64,000 nucleotides of DNA from Geosiphon pyriformis (taxonomy: Eukaryota > Glomeromycota > Glomeromycetes > Archaeosporales > Geosiphonaceae): NCBI GenBank assembly GCA_016748015.1, contig JAAOMT010000590.1, positions 491,912 through 555,911 of the forward strand, read 5' to 3'. Below, piece after piece: positions 45,381-56,724 of this stretch; the stretch's first letter is position 1, and the number at the start of each line of letters is the position of its first letter. The notes under the pieces are model-generated. The model was not told the origin of the DNA. It worked only from the letters and a program-made list of their open reading frames with translations, and ran no database searches. Position numbers and translations under genes: made by a program.

Positions 45381-48300
45381 TCAGGGTTCTATTCCATCAT
45401 TCCAATTCACAACAATCCGTCGATCCGTCCATTCTCCAATTTCTTCGCTTCCATTTCCCTCCGCCAGATCATGATCTCTTTCTTCAATCTGATAAGCCCC
45501 GAAATCCAGAACTTCGAACCATGTTACTTGATTGCGTTGAACAGCAGCGACACAACGACGCTCGTCAAATCTTACCTGCCTAAAATGGTTTTCAAATTAA
45601 TAAGCAACAAAAAAAACTTGGTTATATTAAATTAACTAATTAATCCTTACCAAACCCCGCTCAATCCAGTTAGCAAGTCTCGGATGGATCGGCCAGTTCT
45701 AACGTCCCACATTTTCAAAACACCGTCAGAACCAGAGATGACTTTATGGTCATCATGTTGGAAGCAAGTTATAGCCCCAGTGTGAGCGGTCAAAACATGT
45801 CTACAGGTACCATCATCGGGATTCCAAATCCGAAGACTTGAATCAGCCGCTGCGGACACGAGAAAATCATGTGAGAGATCGAGAAGTCCCACTAGAGAAG
45901 AATGACCTGATTTGGGGTTGAATAATTAATGATACGAAACAAAAAGGAAATAGAGCTATCATCATAGGCAGCCTTATGCCGACTATTACTTTAAAAGCTA
46001 TGATAGATTTTATACCTTCTAATGTCCAAACACATGTACCATCTTCTAAACTCCACACTTTAACCGTACCATCCATACTTCCACTCATACATCTCTTACG
46101 TTTGGCATCTAATACAACCGAATAAACTTTTTGTGTATGACCATGCAAACGCCAAAGGCATTCACCAGTCATAATGTTCCATACTCGTACACTGCAATCA
46201 TAACTTCCACTGACCAGTGTATTACCTACACCTGCCAATGCTCTTACTGAGTGTGTATGACCTTGAAGCGTGCGAACAAAATAAGGATTTTCAACTAATT
46301 GAGAATTGTCAGAGGGTGATGAGGGTATGTTAGGGGTAAAAGTAGGATCAATTGTTGGATTAGGTAAACGCCATACTCTCAAGGTAGAATCTCTTGATCC
46401 AGTAACAATTAAAGGAATAGGGGGTTCAACTATAGGCGGCTCGTTGGGATTAGAATTAACATTTTGCGGCAATATGATTTGCAAACAACGGACAGTACTG
46501 GTGTGCCCAGGGAAAACGTGTGTGCAAATACCCCTTTCAATGTCCCATACACGAACAGTTCGATCAGTGGATCCAGAAACTAATGTATTGTCTACGTATT
46601 GTAAAGCCCAAACACCACCATCATGACCCACAAGTCTTTTTCGCAAATCACCAGTGTTTGTATCATAGACATTAATGCATTGGTCATCAGATCCACTGAT
46701 GATTTTGTCGGAATCAAATTGCAGGCAAGTCACCACATTATTCCCGTGCCCAGGGAAAGAAATATGTCTAGAACGACCATTGTTCCAATTTTGACGAATG
46801 AGATAATGACGACGGTATATAGCTTTGTATGGATGACCAGCAGAGGGAACCAAAGGAAGGTTTTCTTCCGTAATGTCAGCTCTCTCGCTACTTCCTTGTG
46901 ACATACCGTCCACATCACTATCATCTCCATCGTAAGGTCTATCATCATCGTTTTGAGATACTTCAGTCCTAAAATTGCTCCATTGACGATCAGATCGGCC
47001 TTTGCCTTTATCACATCTTTGCGGTGAGGCGAAGCGTCTCATATAAGGTATGGAGCTTAGATTCAGCTCTTCATTATTTTTTTCATGAAATGTTTGGTCA
47101 ATATCAAGTGACATTTGATCATGTAAACTGTCCCGAATATCATTGCTCATTAATAAATTTTTATTTTCAATTTTGATGGCAAGTCTATCATGAGCTACAG
47201 TCCTTTCAAGTCTCATATTTTCGCCATTATCTTCGTCATTTTCTACAACAGTCCTTTCTTCAGAGGAAGATGCTCCGCTTTCTTCCTTGACAGCAAGAGT
47301 ACAATTGAGTTGTTTGTTTCTATGATTGGCTGGTTTTATTGAACGTAAAGTTCCCCAATTTTCTGAAACTGCGCGAGATTCTTCACCTTCATCAATGCCA
47401 AAGCCATCTGCTTCAAGTCTGCGTTTCCAAGTAAAGCCATCACCATCAATGACAGTTCGCCATCTTTTGCTGACTCGAGCTGCCCGGCACATACTTGGAG
47501 CGTCAAGATATCTGACAATTTGTAGACTTAATTCGAGTGGGAGGATACCAAGAAAGTCTCTTCTTAATGCAGGTAAAATAATGTTGCTAACATATTGAAG
47601 GGTGTTTGTAGGACAACGTCGAAGAAGATGAAAAAGCATATATGATTGCATTGAAGATGGTAATGCATCAAAAGTTGATAGCATGGTCGGTAGATCCAAT
47701 AAACTGGGAACATGTGCGCTGGCTGAACTGTCTTGAGATTTTCGAGTCCAACTTGGACCAGTATGTGCGTTGGAGCCATTATCATCAATCATTGAATCAT
47801 CGCGATCGGTGTGTTCACCAAAAAAACTTTCAAATTGATTGCCACCATTCAAAATTGAGTCACCAGTTATTGGTGAAAGAGAAGGTGATGGTAGGGCTGA
47901 TGAGTGAGTGCTTCTTGTTGTAGATGGTGTATCAATCCCGAGATTGGAGTTTGTAATCGTATTGTTGAAATGTCTTGTTGATGAAGCAGGAGTTGGCTGT
48001 ATAGTTATTGAAGAGGAACCAGGCGTAGAAGTTTCTCCTTGAAAATTATTAAAGGGAGTGTGGGATTTAAGAATCGAACTGACATCTATATCGTCGTCTA
48101 GCATTAAGCCGGCAGACTTTGCACGGGCTTTTTTATGAGGTGGGGACAAAGATCTACGAGCATGTGAGGCTTTTGATCCATATGTACCGCTATTGTTCAC
48201 TTTTTGGTGTCCAGATGTAGCTATATCAAACGGAATTTCAACTGGAGACGCTGGACGTTTTCTTGAGCCAATTCCAGAAATTTTCCTTTCAGCTGATTCG

Positions 48301-49061
48301 AGGGAAAGTAACTTTGTTTCGGGTTGCATGACTGAATCAGAAATTGCTTGTATTGTCCTCGTTGTAGAAGTTGAAGTCGGCCCGGATGCTCTCATATTAT
48401 AAAGAGCTTCTTGAAGCTAGATATAAAAAATAAAAATCAAATATATTTTTGAAAAAATGAAATCAGATGAAGAATTTCGAGAAAATCTACAATGCTGTCG
48501 AGATTCATAAAAAGAATCAAGAGACCGTGGACAAGTAAGCAATTTACTCATATCAATAAGATAGTGGGTACCTATGCCCTGTTTTGATTAAGCGAACAAT
48601 CGTAAAAATAAATCAATAATACAATCATATTACAATACACATACTTTGATCATAGCTTCTTCAGAATCTTCATCTTCGCGAAAATAAGTTGGCTCTCCGT
48701 TCAAATCAAAGCAAAAACGTTTTAGAGCCGGCGGTGTTGGTGTATCAGCTAAAGGATAATCCTTGGGATCCAACTCTTTTGGCAAAGGTGGAGGTCGCAG
48801 TAAAAGTGGAGGGAAAGTTGTAGTAGTGGTCGTAGTAGTAGTAACTACCGTGGTAGTAGTAGTGGGCGCCAAAGAAATAGTTGCCGCTGTCGGCATCCGA
48901 GTTAGAGTTGGTTCTCTGGTTAACATGGTAGCCAATGGGGGAGGTATGCTAGAGATGAAGGGAGTTAAACTAGAAACAGGTGTTGATGGTAAAGTTGACT
49001 GGGTAGCATCGGGTTCAACATCGGGAATGCCAATTTTCGGAGTCTGATGATCATGGCTCAT
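45381..49061 (-). CDS. CDC4: Cdc4/Fbw7-type F-box and WD40 repeat protein (1090 residues)
   Basis: Substrate-binding subunit of an SCF ubiquitin ligase: it brings phosphorylated proteins (in yeast Sic1, in animals cyclin E) to Skp1-cullin-Rbx1. Exons on the minus strand: 49061-48645, 48416-46016, 45906-45651, 45579-45381; all junctions are GT-AG and keep frame. Residues 1-380 are low-complexity (poly-Thr, Pro-rich, Ser-rich) with basic patches (SGIGSRKRPAS, PPHKKARAK) that could be nuclear signals. A dimerisation-type helix lies at about 380-428 (MQSYMLFHLLRRCP) and the F-box at about 430-476 (LPLELSLQIVRYLDAP). WD40 repeats run from about 690 to the end, with GHTSTVRCL, TGSRDSTLRVW and LEGHSSLVGLLDLS. 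The last exon ends in the Cdc4-like block VWQVRFDERRCVAAVQ. I chose ATG at 49061; an upstream in-frame TTG is not a start. Orthology to Cdc4 or fission yeast Pop1/Pop2 is by domain pattern. Confidence 0.93.
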
Positions 49062-50036
49062 TATGTGCCAAGTCAAGTCTCATGAAACCTACAACAAGGT
49101 TGGAAAAGTTTTGCTCTTAAGTATATTTTCAAAATTTCATGTTTTAACTTTATAAACTTTCCAGAATTTTTCAAGATGAAGCAAAAAGGGTTACCAATTA
49201 TAGCTTGTAACTCGAACTACTCACACTGAAAGACAATAAAGTAAAGGAAAAAATACGTGTCGAGGTATTCAACCAATTTTTGAGACGAGTAAAGGCGCGT
49301 GACAAACAATAACACCGAAGAGTGAAAGGAACCACAATGGGAGAAACTTGGTAGGAGGATGCGCAAGGGTAATAATTATGACAAATTATAGTTCTATAAG
49401 AGAAGAGGAAAAATATTTATCTTGAGCCACTTTTCTCAAGGATCTAAGACAAGAAAAAGGGATGAAAATGCCAAGGGGTGAAAAACTATATTATACGAAA
49501 AAGGACCTAGTATTAAAAAATATCGAGCCTTCTTTTATCTCTAGCTCGGCAAATGACCGTCGGTCGAAAAGTTTTGAAAAGTAAAGCAACAACTAGCGTT
49601 GTGCATATGAGTATGGTGCACAAATAGGGGGCCCAATTGTTGACGATTGGGTAGGCGAAGCATTCAATATGCTTTTAAATATCATTTTCAAAGATCAGTG
49701 ATCCAGCGGGTCATTATAAGAGTAGGAATCAGAGATCAAAAGACTAAAGTCGTTAGTTGTGAATCGATAGTATCAGAAAACTTCTATTATCTTAAAGGTT
49801 CAATCTCACTGCTAATAGTAATAGGTAAATTTACCTGAACGGGTTTTGACGTAAAAATTATGTTAGTTGTATAAGACATGCGATACAAGAATAATAGAGA
49901 AACCCTGTACAGAAATTAGGGAAAACGTACGACAATAAATAAATAAATATTAAACAATTACTAATTATCTTACTACGAAGTATTAGTATTTAAAGATGTA
50001 TATATTCTCCGTTGGGCGATTAGATAATGCCACTAT
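49062..50036. promoter_or_regulatory. Intergenic region: Cdc4-like promoter and SAPS gene 3' end
   Basis: 975 bases between two minus-strand genes. The half near 49062 should hold the 5' leader and promoter of the Cdc4-like gene, and the half near 50036 the 3' end of the SAPS gene. A short plus-strand frame at 49647-49838 has no support as a gene. No clear TATA box is called. Confidence 0.5.
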
Positions 50037-53000
50037 TCAAACTTTTTCATTGAGCCCATCATCCCCAACACCTTTAACTTGAATTCCCATTTTATCAAAA
50101 GTTGCAAAGTCCATGAATTTTTCTTCTCGCGAAATTGCCGTTGTTGATACATTTTCCAGTAATGCAGACTCTTGATATATTGGTAATTTGACATCATCAT
50201 TATTATCCTCCTCCTCTTCGTCCTCTTCAATTGATTGACTTCTGTGTCCTTCTGAATATGAGGAGGAAATCGATTTTTCGGGACTCTTGATAGTAGATGA
50301 TATAGGGGAGGTTAAAACAGATTTAGAAGTAGAAGAATTCTTTGCTGTTGCCACAGGGTTGTGATTCTTGGTAACAGCGGATATTGAAGGCAATTCGACT
50401 GTATTCATCGATGCCTGGCCGCCATTGATTTTATTGAAACCTGATTGAAAATCGGCCGACCAGTCAGCAACAGTAAGCAGCTGCTTTGTTTCATTATTGG
50501 AAGGCCATTGAATGGAGGGTGCCTATATTTTAAATATTGGTGTTATTTTCTCGTAAAAAGAATAAAAAAAAACCTATTTTCAGATTTTACTGATATTCTA
50601 GAAAACCTCTTCATCGCTGTCAACTTTAAGATCACCGGCCAGTGAGGAATGTCGATTTTCAAAAGGGTCACCCTGCAAAACAGAATTTATTGTCAATGTT
50701 TTTCTTGAATTTATACAAATAAATTTGGAACTTACTTCTGGGAGATCATAATCCGGATCCCTGCTCAAATTTAAGATTTTCAGATATTATTATGCTATAT
50801 CTCAAATTTATATTCATAAACAGACTTACGCCCAACTGTCATCTTCATCCTCTTCCTCGTCCGATGAACCAAACTTATCAGGTAACTCGTTTGTGATTTG
50901 CTCAGTAAGATACCTAGCAAACTACAAAAAATTGTGTAATCATTTTGTAAGATGATTTTAATCAAATGTAGTAAGGTTATTTACTTGATCGCCAGTTGTA
51001 TCTATAGGTAGATCTTCCGTGTCAACACTTGGTTCGATCCCACAATCCTCCTCGCTGTCTTCTGGACTGTGTGATAAACTATCATGGTTGCTCGGTCTCT
51101 GTCCCCCCAAATGCGCATGATCCCGTTCTCTTGTTTCACGAAGGGTTTTCGAAACATATTCTTGCCATTCGACAGCCTCAATATAATCTAAATGAATAGA
51201 TAAGAAATGAGAACATTTCAGAGCAAATTGAAAGATAAAGCTCTGTCAATAAAGTAAAAGGCCAACCTCTCACTTTCTCACCGATCTCCACTGGATATCT
51301 GTCAAGCAATTTCACAACTTCTTCGGCAATATAGGTCAGATGACCCATATAGCCCAATCTTATGCCTTTGGATTTCTTCCTATTGTACAAGATTGAGCCA
51401 AGTAAGAGAAATCGATATTTCTTAATGATCTATTGGTAGAATCAATTCAACCAAAAGACCTTGCATCCGATTATAATCAATAAAATATAATTAGCATACA
51501 CTTCTTTTTCATTCAAATTCTGAGCCACTGTTATACGTTTGGTTAATTGACCATCTGTAAAGATCTTAAAACATTTTTCCAAATAGAAGTAAGTAAAACT
51601 ATTTACGAAGAAATTTTTGCCACTAGGCAAACAAATTTGACTTACGGATATTGCCAAAGCTTTATTATATCCAATGTCCATTCGCCCAGTAAATATTTGG
51701 GCAATCATGTCATATACAACGGTATGCAAAAAATTATTCCATTTAAAGGTGAAAAAAAGATCCTATAAAGTTAATTTTAATAAAATTTTTGATATTAAAT
51801 TTTTGATGCATTGAAGTAATAGACCAAATATTCAATCAATAAAATTAAAAAATAAAAATACCAAGCATGTAGGCAGGATCTTATGATCAATAAATTTTTG
51901 TTTGAGCAAATCCCCAACTGGGATTTGAGAGTTTTTGGATGGTTTTAAACCATTAACATCACCATCGGAAACCTCCGAGTTTTTAATAACATGACCATCG
52001 GAAACCGCCGAGTTTTTAATAACATCACCATCGGAAACCTCAGAGTTATTAATAATATCTCCATTAGCAGAAGATTCCATCAATGCCGAAACTAGAGGAA
52101 TCGGAGTTTCCTTTGAGGTTGCTTTGGCAGAGGTATCCTTTATTACCCCTGAATTAGTATCAACTGAAGTCCACCCGACTTGGGAAGTTTGCAAATCATA
52201 TAATTTTTGAGATTGTATTTTTATCGCAGGAATAAACGTTGGTTCTAATTCTCGGTGATCATTATATTCACCAACTTTTTTCAGTTCAAAAAACCCATTC
52301 GTAGAAGGCTCAGGAGGTAAAGCATTTAGCAAGCTCATATTAGAGCAGTGAAGTAATTCAGCCAAAAGTTCACAAATCTTAAATCTTTCAAATCCAAGTG
52401 GCATTATTTTCCCTATCGTGGTGTTAATTTCGCTCTTCTACAAGAAAACAATATTTTAGACAAGAAAGGATTCATTGTCGATTAATGACATTGAAATTAA
52501 TTCATACCACAGACTTTGGGTTCTCAAGTAGTTTCTTGAATTCCCCAATACGATTGGCTAATACCCTTAACATATCACTGAGATCAATAGCAGAATGTTG
52601 CATTGTCTCTTCATGGTAATCGCTAAATATATCAAGAAAATTCCAGAGTGCAATAAATTTTCATAAATTTAGAGGAAAATGAAAGTTGAAGGTTCGACGA
52701 TAATACAAAAAAAAACTGACCAATTATTTTTTTGAATTATTTGAATGAAAATGCTCACACCGTTTATCAAGGTGGATGTTGAACTGGGAGATTCAGTGTC
52801 AAGCATGTAATCAACGAGCTGTGATACCGTCTTTTCACTGAAGGCAAATTACGAATATTAATCACAATGTGCAGATAGATGAAAAAAGATGTGCAGGTAC
52901 TCCACCTGATAAGTTCTCTACTTAACGCATTTGGACCAACACCTCCTTGTTCGGGGGTACTCGATTGAGAAATGGCAATAATGTCTGTTATAACTTGAGC

Positions 53001-54037
53001 TGCTGTTGAATGTATCTTGAGAACATAAAAAATAATTGGATTTTAAATAGATAAATTGGAAGTCAAGAAAGCTTATCGATATTTCTCACTTCTGAGTCCA
53101 AATTAGGGTTCAGTTTGGAGATCAAAGCTTGAATGAGACCTTCAGAGTTAAGCCACTGTTCTCGTATAATATATGGAGCAATAGTACAAAATGGAGATCA
53201 GTGGCGGAAAAAAAATAAAGCCTCATTGATTAAAATATATTTGGTTAATCTCACTTCAATAACACCAGTACCCTCGGGATATTCTTCAACACTTATCAAC
53301 TTCAAAAGTAAATCCATAATCGCAGATGTTTCCATGTGCTTCAAGAGTTTGCTAACAACATTAGGGATGGATTGTACAAATTTCACCATCTAAATTAAAT
53401 GAAAAAATAAATTTAGAATGAAAATTCACAAATTACATATCTAAAGATTCTAAAATTTATATCTGAATAAAACTGTCAAACCTCGCTTGTTTTCTTCTGC
53501 AAGAAGACCACGTTAACTTTATAAAAATAACTAGCCTGCAAGGGGTTTAGTCGTGGAGGCCGATCTAAGATTTGCCAAAAGGTTTCGAGCAAGTCTGGAT
53601 TATCAATCGCCGCTTCACATATTGCCCAGATTTCACAAGAAAGGACCTCGCATGCGACGTAGGGATACCTTTGAAAAGTTATAAATGAAATCAGTTAGAT
53701 ATTAGATTGTAAAAAATTTTCATGTAAAAAGTTAAGAGATACACGTGTACTTGCTTGAATTTTTGTCTATCATCTAAATCCTCACGAATAATGTAATTAA
53801 GAAGCTGGGAGAGAATGATAGGGTCTCGAAGGCTATGGTAAAGTTTTGAGTGAGATTAGCAGAATATTTTATAAACATTGCGAAAGATTTCGCAACTTAC
53901 TATTCAATTAGTTTATTGTTATGTGCTTTGCACTCTTGAAGCAAATCATCTTCGTCCAAAAGATCTTCAAGTGTCAGATCTTCCTTGTCCAATAGACCGT
54001 CAATGACCGAAGAGGTTAAACCAAATCTCCAAAACAT
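50037..54037 (-). CDS. SAPS-family regulatory subunit of Sit4/PP6 phosphatase (899 residues)
   Basis: Sit4-associated proteins bind the PP6-type catalytic subunit and direct it, in yeast, to G1 progression and TORC1 signalling. Seventeen exons (minus): 54037-53901, 53832-53743, 53668-53482, 53389-53255, 53155-53090, 53015-52906, 52837-52721, 52622-52508, 52437-51862, 51762-51646, 51564-51500, 51379-51267, 51187-50985, 50921-50830, 50760-50736, 50672-50607, 50522-50037. All are GT-AG and in frame. The N-terminus [10 protein letters not shown].. [16 protein letters not shown] is the family hallmark; further SAPS blocks are [44 protein letters not shown] and [16 protein letters not shown]. An 11-residue repeat of [11 protein letters not shown] type occurs three times at about 449-480. 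The C-terminal part is acidic and disordered. Corresponds to yeast SAP155/185/190/SAP4 and animal PPP6R1-3; which one cannot be said. Confidence 0.95.
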
Positions 54038-54409
54038 TTTTAGTTTCTTTCAAGTAAAACAATTTAAAAATAGGAACTTTGAAATTATATCTTAAATAGA
54101 TTAATATCACAAATCTATATTGCTTCAGCGAAATAGCTTGAACAAAATTTAGCCAACAAACACTTTTACATTAATCATAATATTTTAAACTTACTACTTT
54201 CAACCGATCCGATATAAACATTACCGTGACACTATCGACTGCCACGTTCTTTTAAAAAAGTGATAAAATTGTGTGACGAGCGCTTAACAATAGAGAACTT
54301 CTCTTCCTCTCTTCACCTCTGCTATTATTGGAAAATGAGCAATTTTTCTTTATGGAAGAACAGTAATTAATTCCTGCAAACTCAACCTTTTCCTTTGCAT
54401 TGGAGGCTA
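54038..54409. promoter_or_regulatory. Shared divergent promoter region, SAPS gene and NDUFA9-type gene
   Basis: 372 bases separate the two start codons, which point away from each other, so both promoters must lie here or overlap. A CT-rich stretch (TTCTCTTCCTCTCTTCACC, about 54298-54316) could mark an initiator region. No motif is assigned. Confidence 0.6.
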
Positions 54410-56385
54410 ATGGTTTTTTATCTAGGCTTTCGAAAAAATGTCTTGAATCTAAAGATTAAAAATGGAATTCCTAACAGCCAAAAAGTACACTTTCCATGAC
54501 GCTTGGAGGGAATTTTTTCATAATAAATTTAGTTATTTATACCATTTTTTGATTCTAGCGTACTGCCCATGACCTTATCATTCGCAAAACAACGGGAAAA
54601 CCTATAATCAAATATGGGCCAGGAGGACGGTAAATCGAGTTTTGGACTTTAATATTAGCAAACGACTTGACATCTTTCTTGATGTACCTTTGGTTTTTTG
54701 CTCTTGATGTATAATAGTTTCTCATTTTGTTGATGCACGTTCACAATCTCAATTTTACTAATCGGGGTTGAGATACAAGCATTTCGCCATATTTGTGGAC
54801 ATCAAGAACAAAATCTCATTTTACAAGTATATATGTTAATTTTCACTGAATTTGTAGTTCCTCTGTCAGTGGACACATTGCAACCGTATTTGGGTGTACT
54901 GGTTTTCTTGGTCGATATGTTGTATCCAAGCTCGGTGAGTATATTTTTTTTAGATTGCCCTTAATAGAATAAGCTTTCATACTTTTCCAGCCAAAAAGGG
55001 GACCCAAGTAGTAATTCCTTATCGGGATGAAGATCAAAAGAGACCTTTAAAAGTGATGGGAGATCTGGGCCAAATCGTTCCAATCGTCAGTATTTCCTCG
55101 ATCCAAAATTTGACTCGTTAAATTATTCTTTTAATTTTATTCGAATTCATGTGGTTTGGCCCCTTTTTCCAAATTTTCTCCAGGAATTCGATCTTAGAAA
55201 TAGAGATGCAATCATCTCAGCTGTAAAACATTCGGATATTGTATATAATTTGATTGGGAGAGATTATGAGACGAAGTAATTATTCGCTTTTCTTTTGAAA
55301 TACCGAAACAATTACAACCTCCATTGAGTTTTATCGATAGTCATTAATTTAAATTCAAGAACCAGAGATTATAATTTAAAAAGTTAATAGAAATTCATCT
55401 TATTTTTTTGCCGTTTGCCTGCACAGGAATTTCTCTTTTGAAGCGGTCCACATTGACGGTGCCATAGAAATTGCGAAGGCCGCACGTGATCACGGAGTAT
55501 CAAGGCTTGTACACGTTTCTGCATTGAATGCTAATGAGAATTCATCTTCAAAATTTTATCGCACAAAGGTGACTAAAATCTCCTCAATTTTCTCGTTAGT
55601 AAATGGTATATTCTTTTAATTCCTAATATTTTGTAATCCTTGTCAAAGTAGGCTATAGGCGAAAAGAGGGTCAAGGAAATTTTCCCTGATGTAACGATTG
55701 TTCGGCCCGCAAGAATTTATGGCATAGAGGACAGGTTTTTGAATAGAATTGCAGGTTTGTAAGGAAAATTTTTTCTATTGAAATTCACCAGGAAAGATTG
55801 ATTTCTAACTTCTACTTAAAAGCCGGGTCTGGATTCGAATTCTTGATTAGAAATGGCGATTCCAAAATGTACCCTGTGAATGTAAGTTCCTGTTTCTTTT
55901 TTTAATTTGAATTTATAATCCAATATTTGAAGCATCTTTCCCTTATAATCCAGGTACTTGATGTTGCCCATGCTTTGGAGATAATGCAAAAATCTGAATC
56001 AACTATCGGTGAAACCTACGAGCTTTTCGGAGACAAACAATACAGCTATGCGCAAATTTGCGATTTTGTAGCGTATATGACTTTGAAAAGGGTAACACGT
56101 ATTTTCGTTCCCAAATCCATTGCCATAATGTATGCGCGACTTGTCGGCTTTCATCCTTCAGCACAAATTAGTCCAGACGATATTGAAAGGATGCTGATTG
56201 ATGATCATCTCACCCCAGGCTTGAAAACTTTCAAAGACCTAAGTATTGAGCCACAATCGTTAGAAGCCTCTTCTTTAAGAACCCTTAGATTATACAGGAA
56301 GAATACTCGATTTGAACTTCCACTAGATGAATTAGCCGGCAAGAAATTTAAGGATAGCTCCCCTTTTTTTCACACAAGCACATAG
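54410..56385 (+). CDS. NDUFA9-type 39/40-kDa subunit of mitochondrial complex I (381 residues)
   Basis: Accessory subunit of NADH:ubiquinone oxidoreductase, an atypical short-chain dehydrogenase that holds NADPH at the matrix arm of complex I. Nine exons: 54410-54484, 54559-54629, 54858-54934, 54991-55085, 55184-55275, 55427-55568, 55652-55754, 55823-55881, 55954-56385; all GT-AG and in frame. The Rossmann glycine motif is [13 protein letters not shown]; further blocks are [67 protein letters not shown] and [13 protein letters not shown]. Residues 1-25 are short, basic and without acidic residues, fitting a mitochondrial presequence; this first exon was chosen because ATG 54410 joins exon 2 in frame at [11 protein letters not shown] and is the least certain part. 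Length is close to the Neurospora 40-kDa subunit as I remember it. Yeast Saccharomyces lacks this complex. Confidence 0.93.
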
Positions 56386-56724
56386 TTATGAAATTTTGAT
56401 AATTGCAGAATCAGTTCACACATATATGGATTTTAGGTAAATAGTTACCTCCCAACTTGTTAAATAATTTAATTCAGTGGGATGCCAAAATTTTACGATA
56501 AATTTAATACGACTCTTGCCTTAAAAGGAAATAGCAATTTTATATTACAAATATCCGAAATTGGTCGAGAAAATGATCTGACCTGATGACGGAAATCAAT
56601 GTTTTTGATTAATATGTAAATTCAATGTCCCCCATCAGTTTATCAGATAATACCCTAGTCAAAAAATGCTTGGTAAGCTCCCCCTTGACCATTTCGCACT
56701 TAGCGATGGTTTGACAATCTTACT
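56386..56724. terminator. Convergent 3' region of the NDUFA9-type and Rim15-type genes
   Basis: 339 bases between two stop codons on opposite strands, so it must contain both 3' untranslated regions and poly(A) sites. AT-rich, with no other feature. Confidence 0.6.

Noticed and set aside
49647-49838. Short plus-strand frame (63 codons) between the Cdc4-like and SAPS genes
   Set aside because: No domain, no splice context, and a composition like the surrounding intergenic DNA.
54466-54540. Alternative start of the NDUFA9-type gene at the ATG near 54472
   Set aside because: It does not give a presequence-like N-terminus, and I saw no splice path from it that joins exon 2 better than the ATG at 54410.
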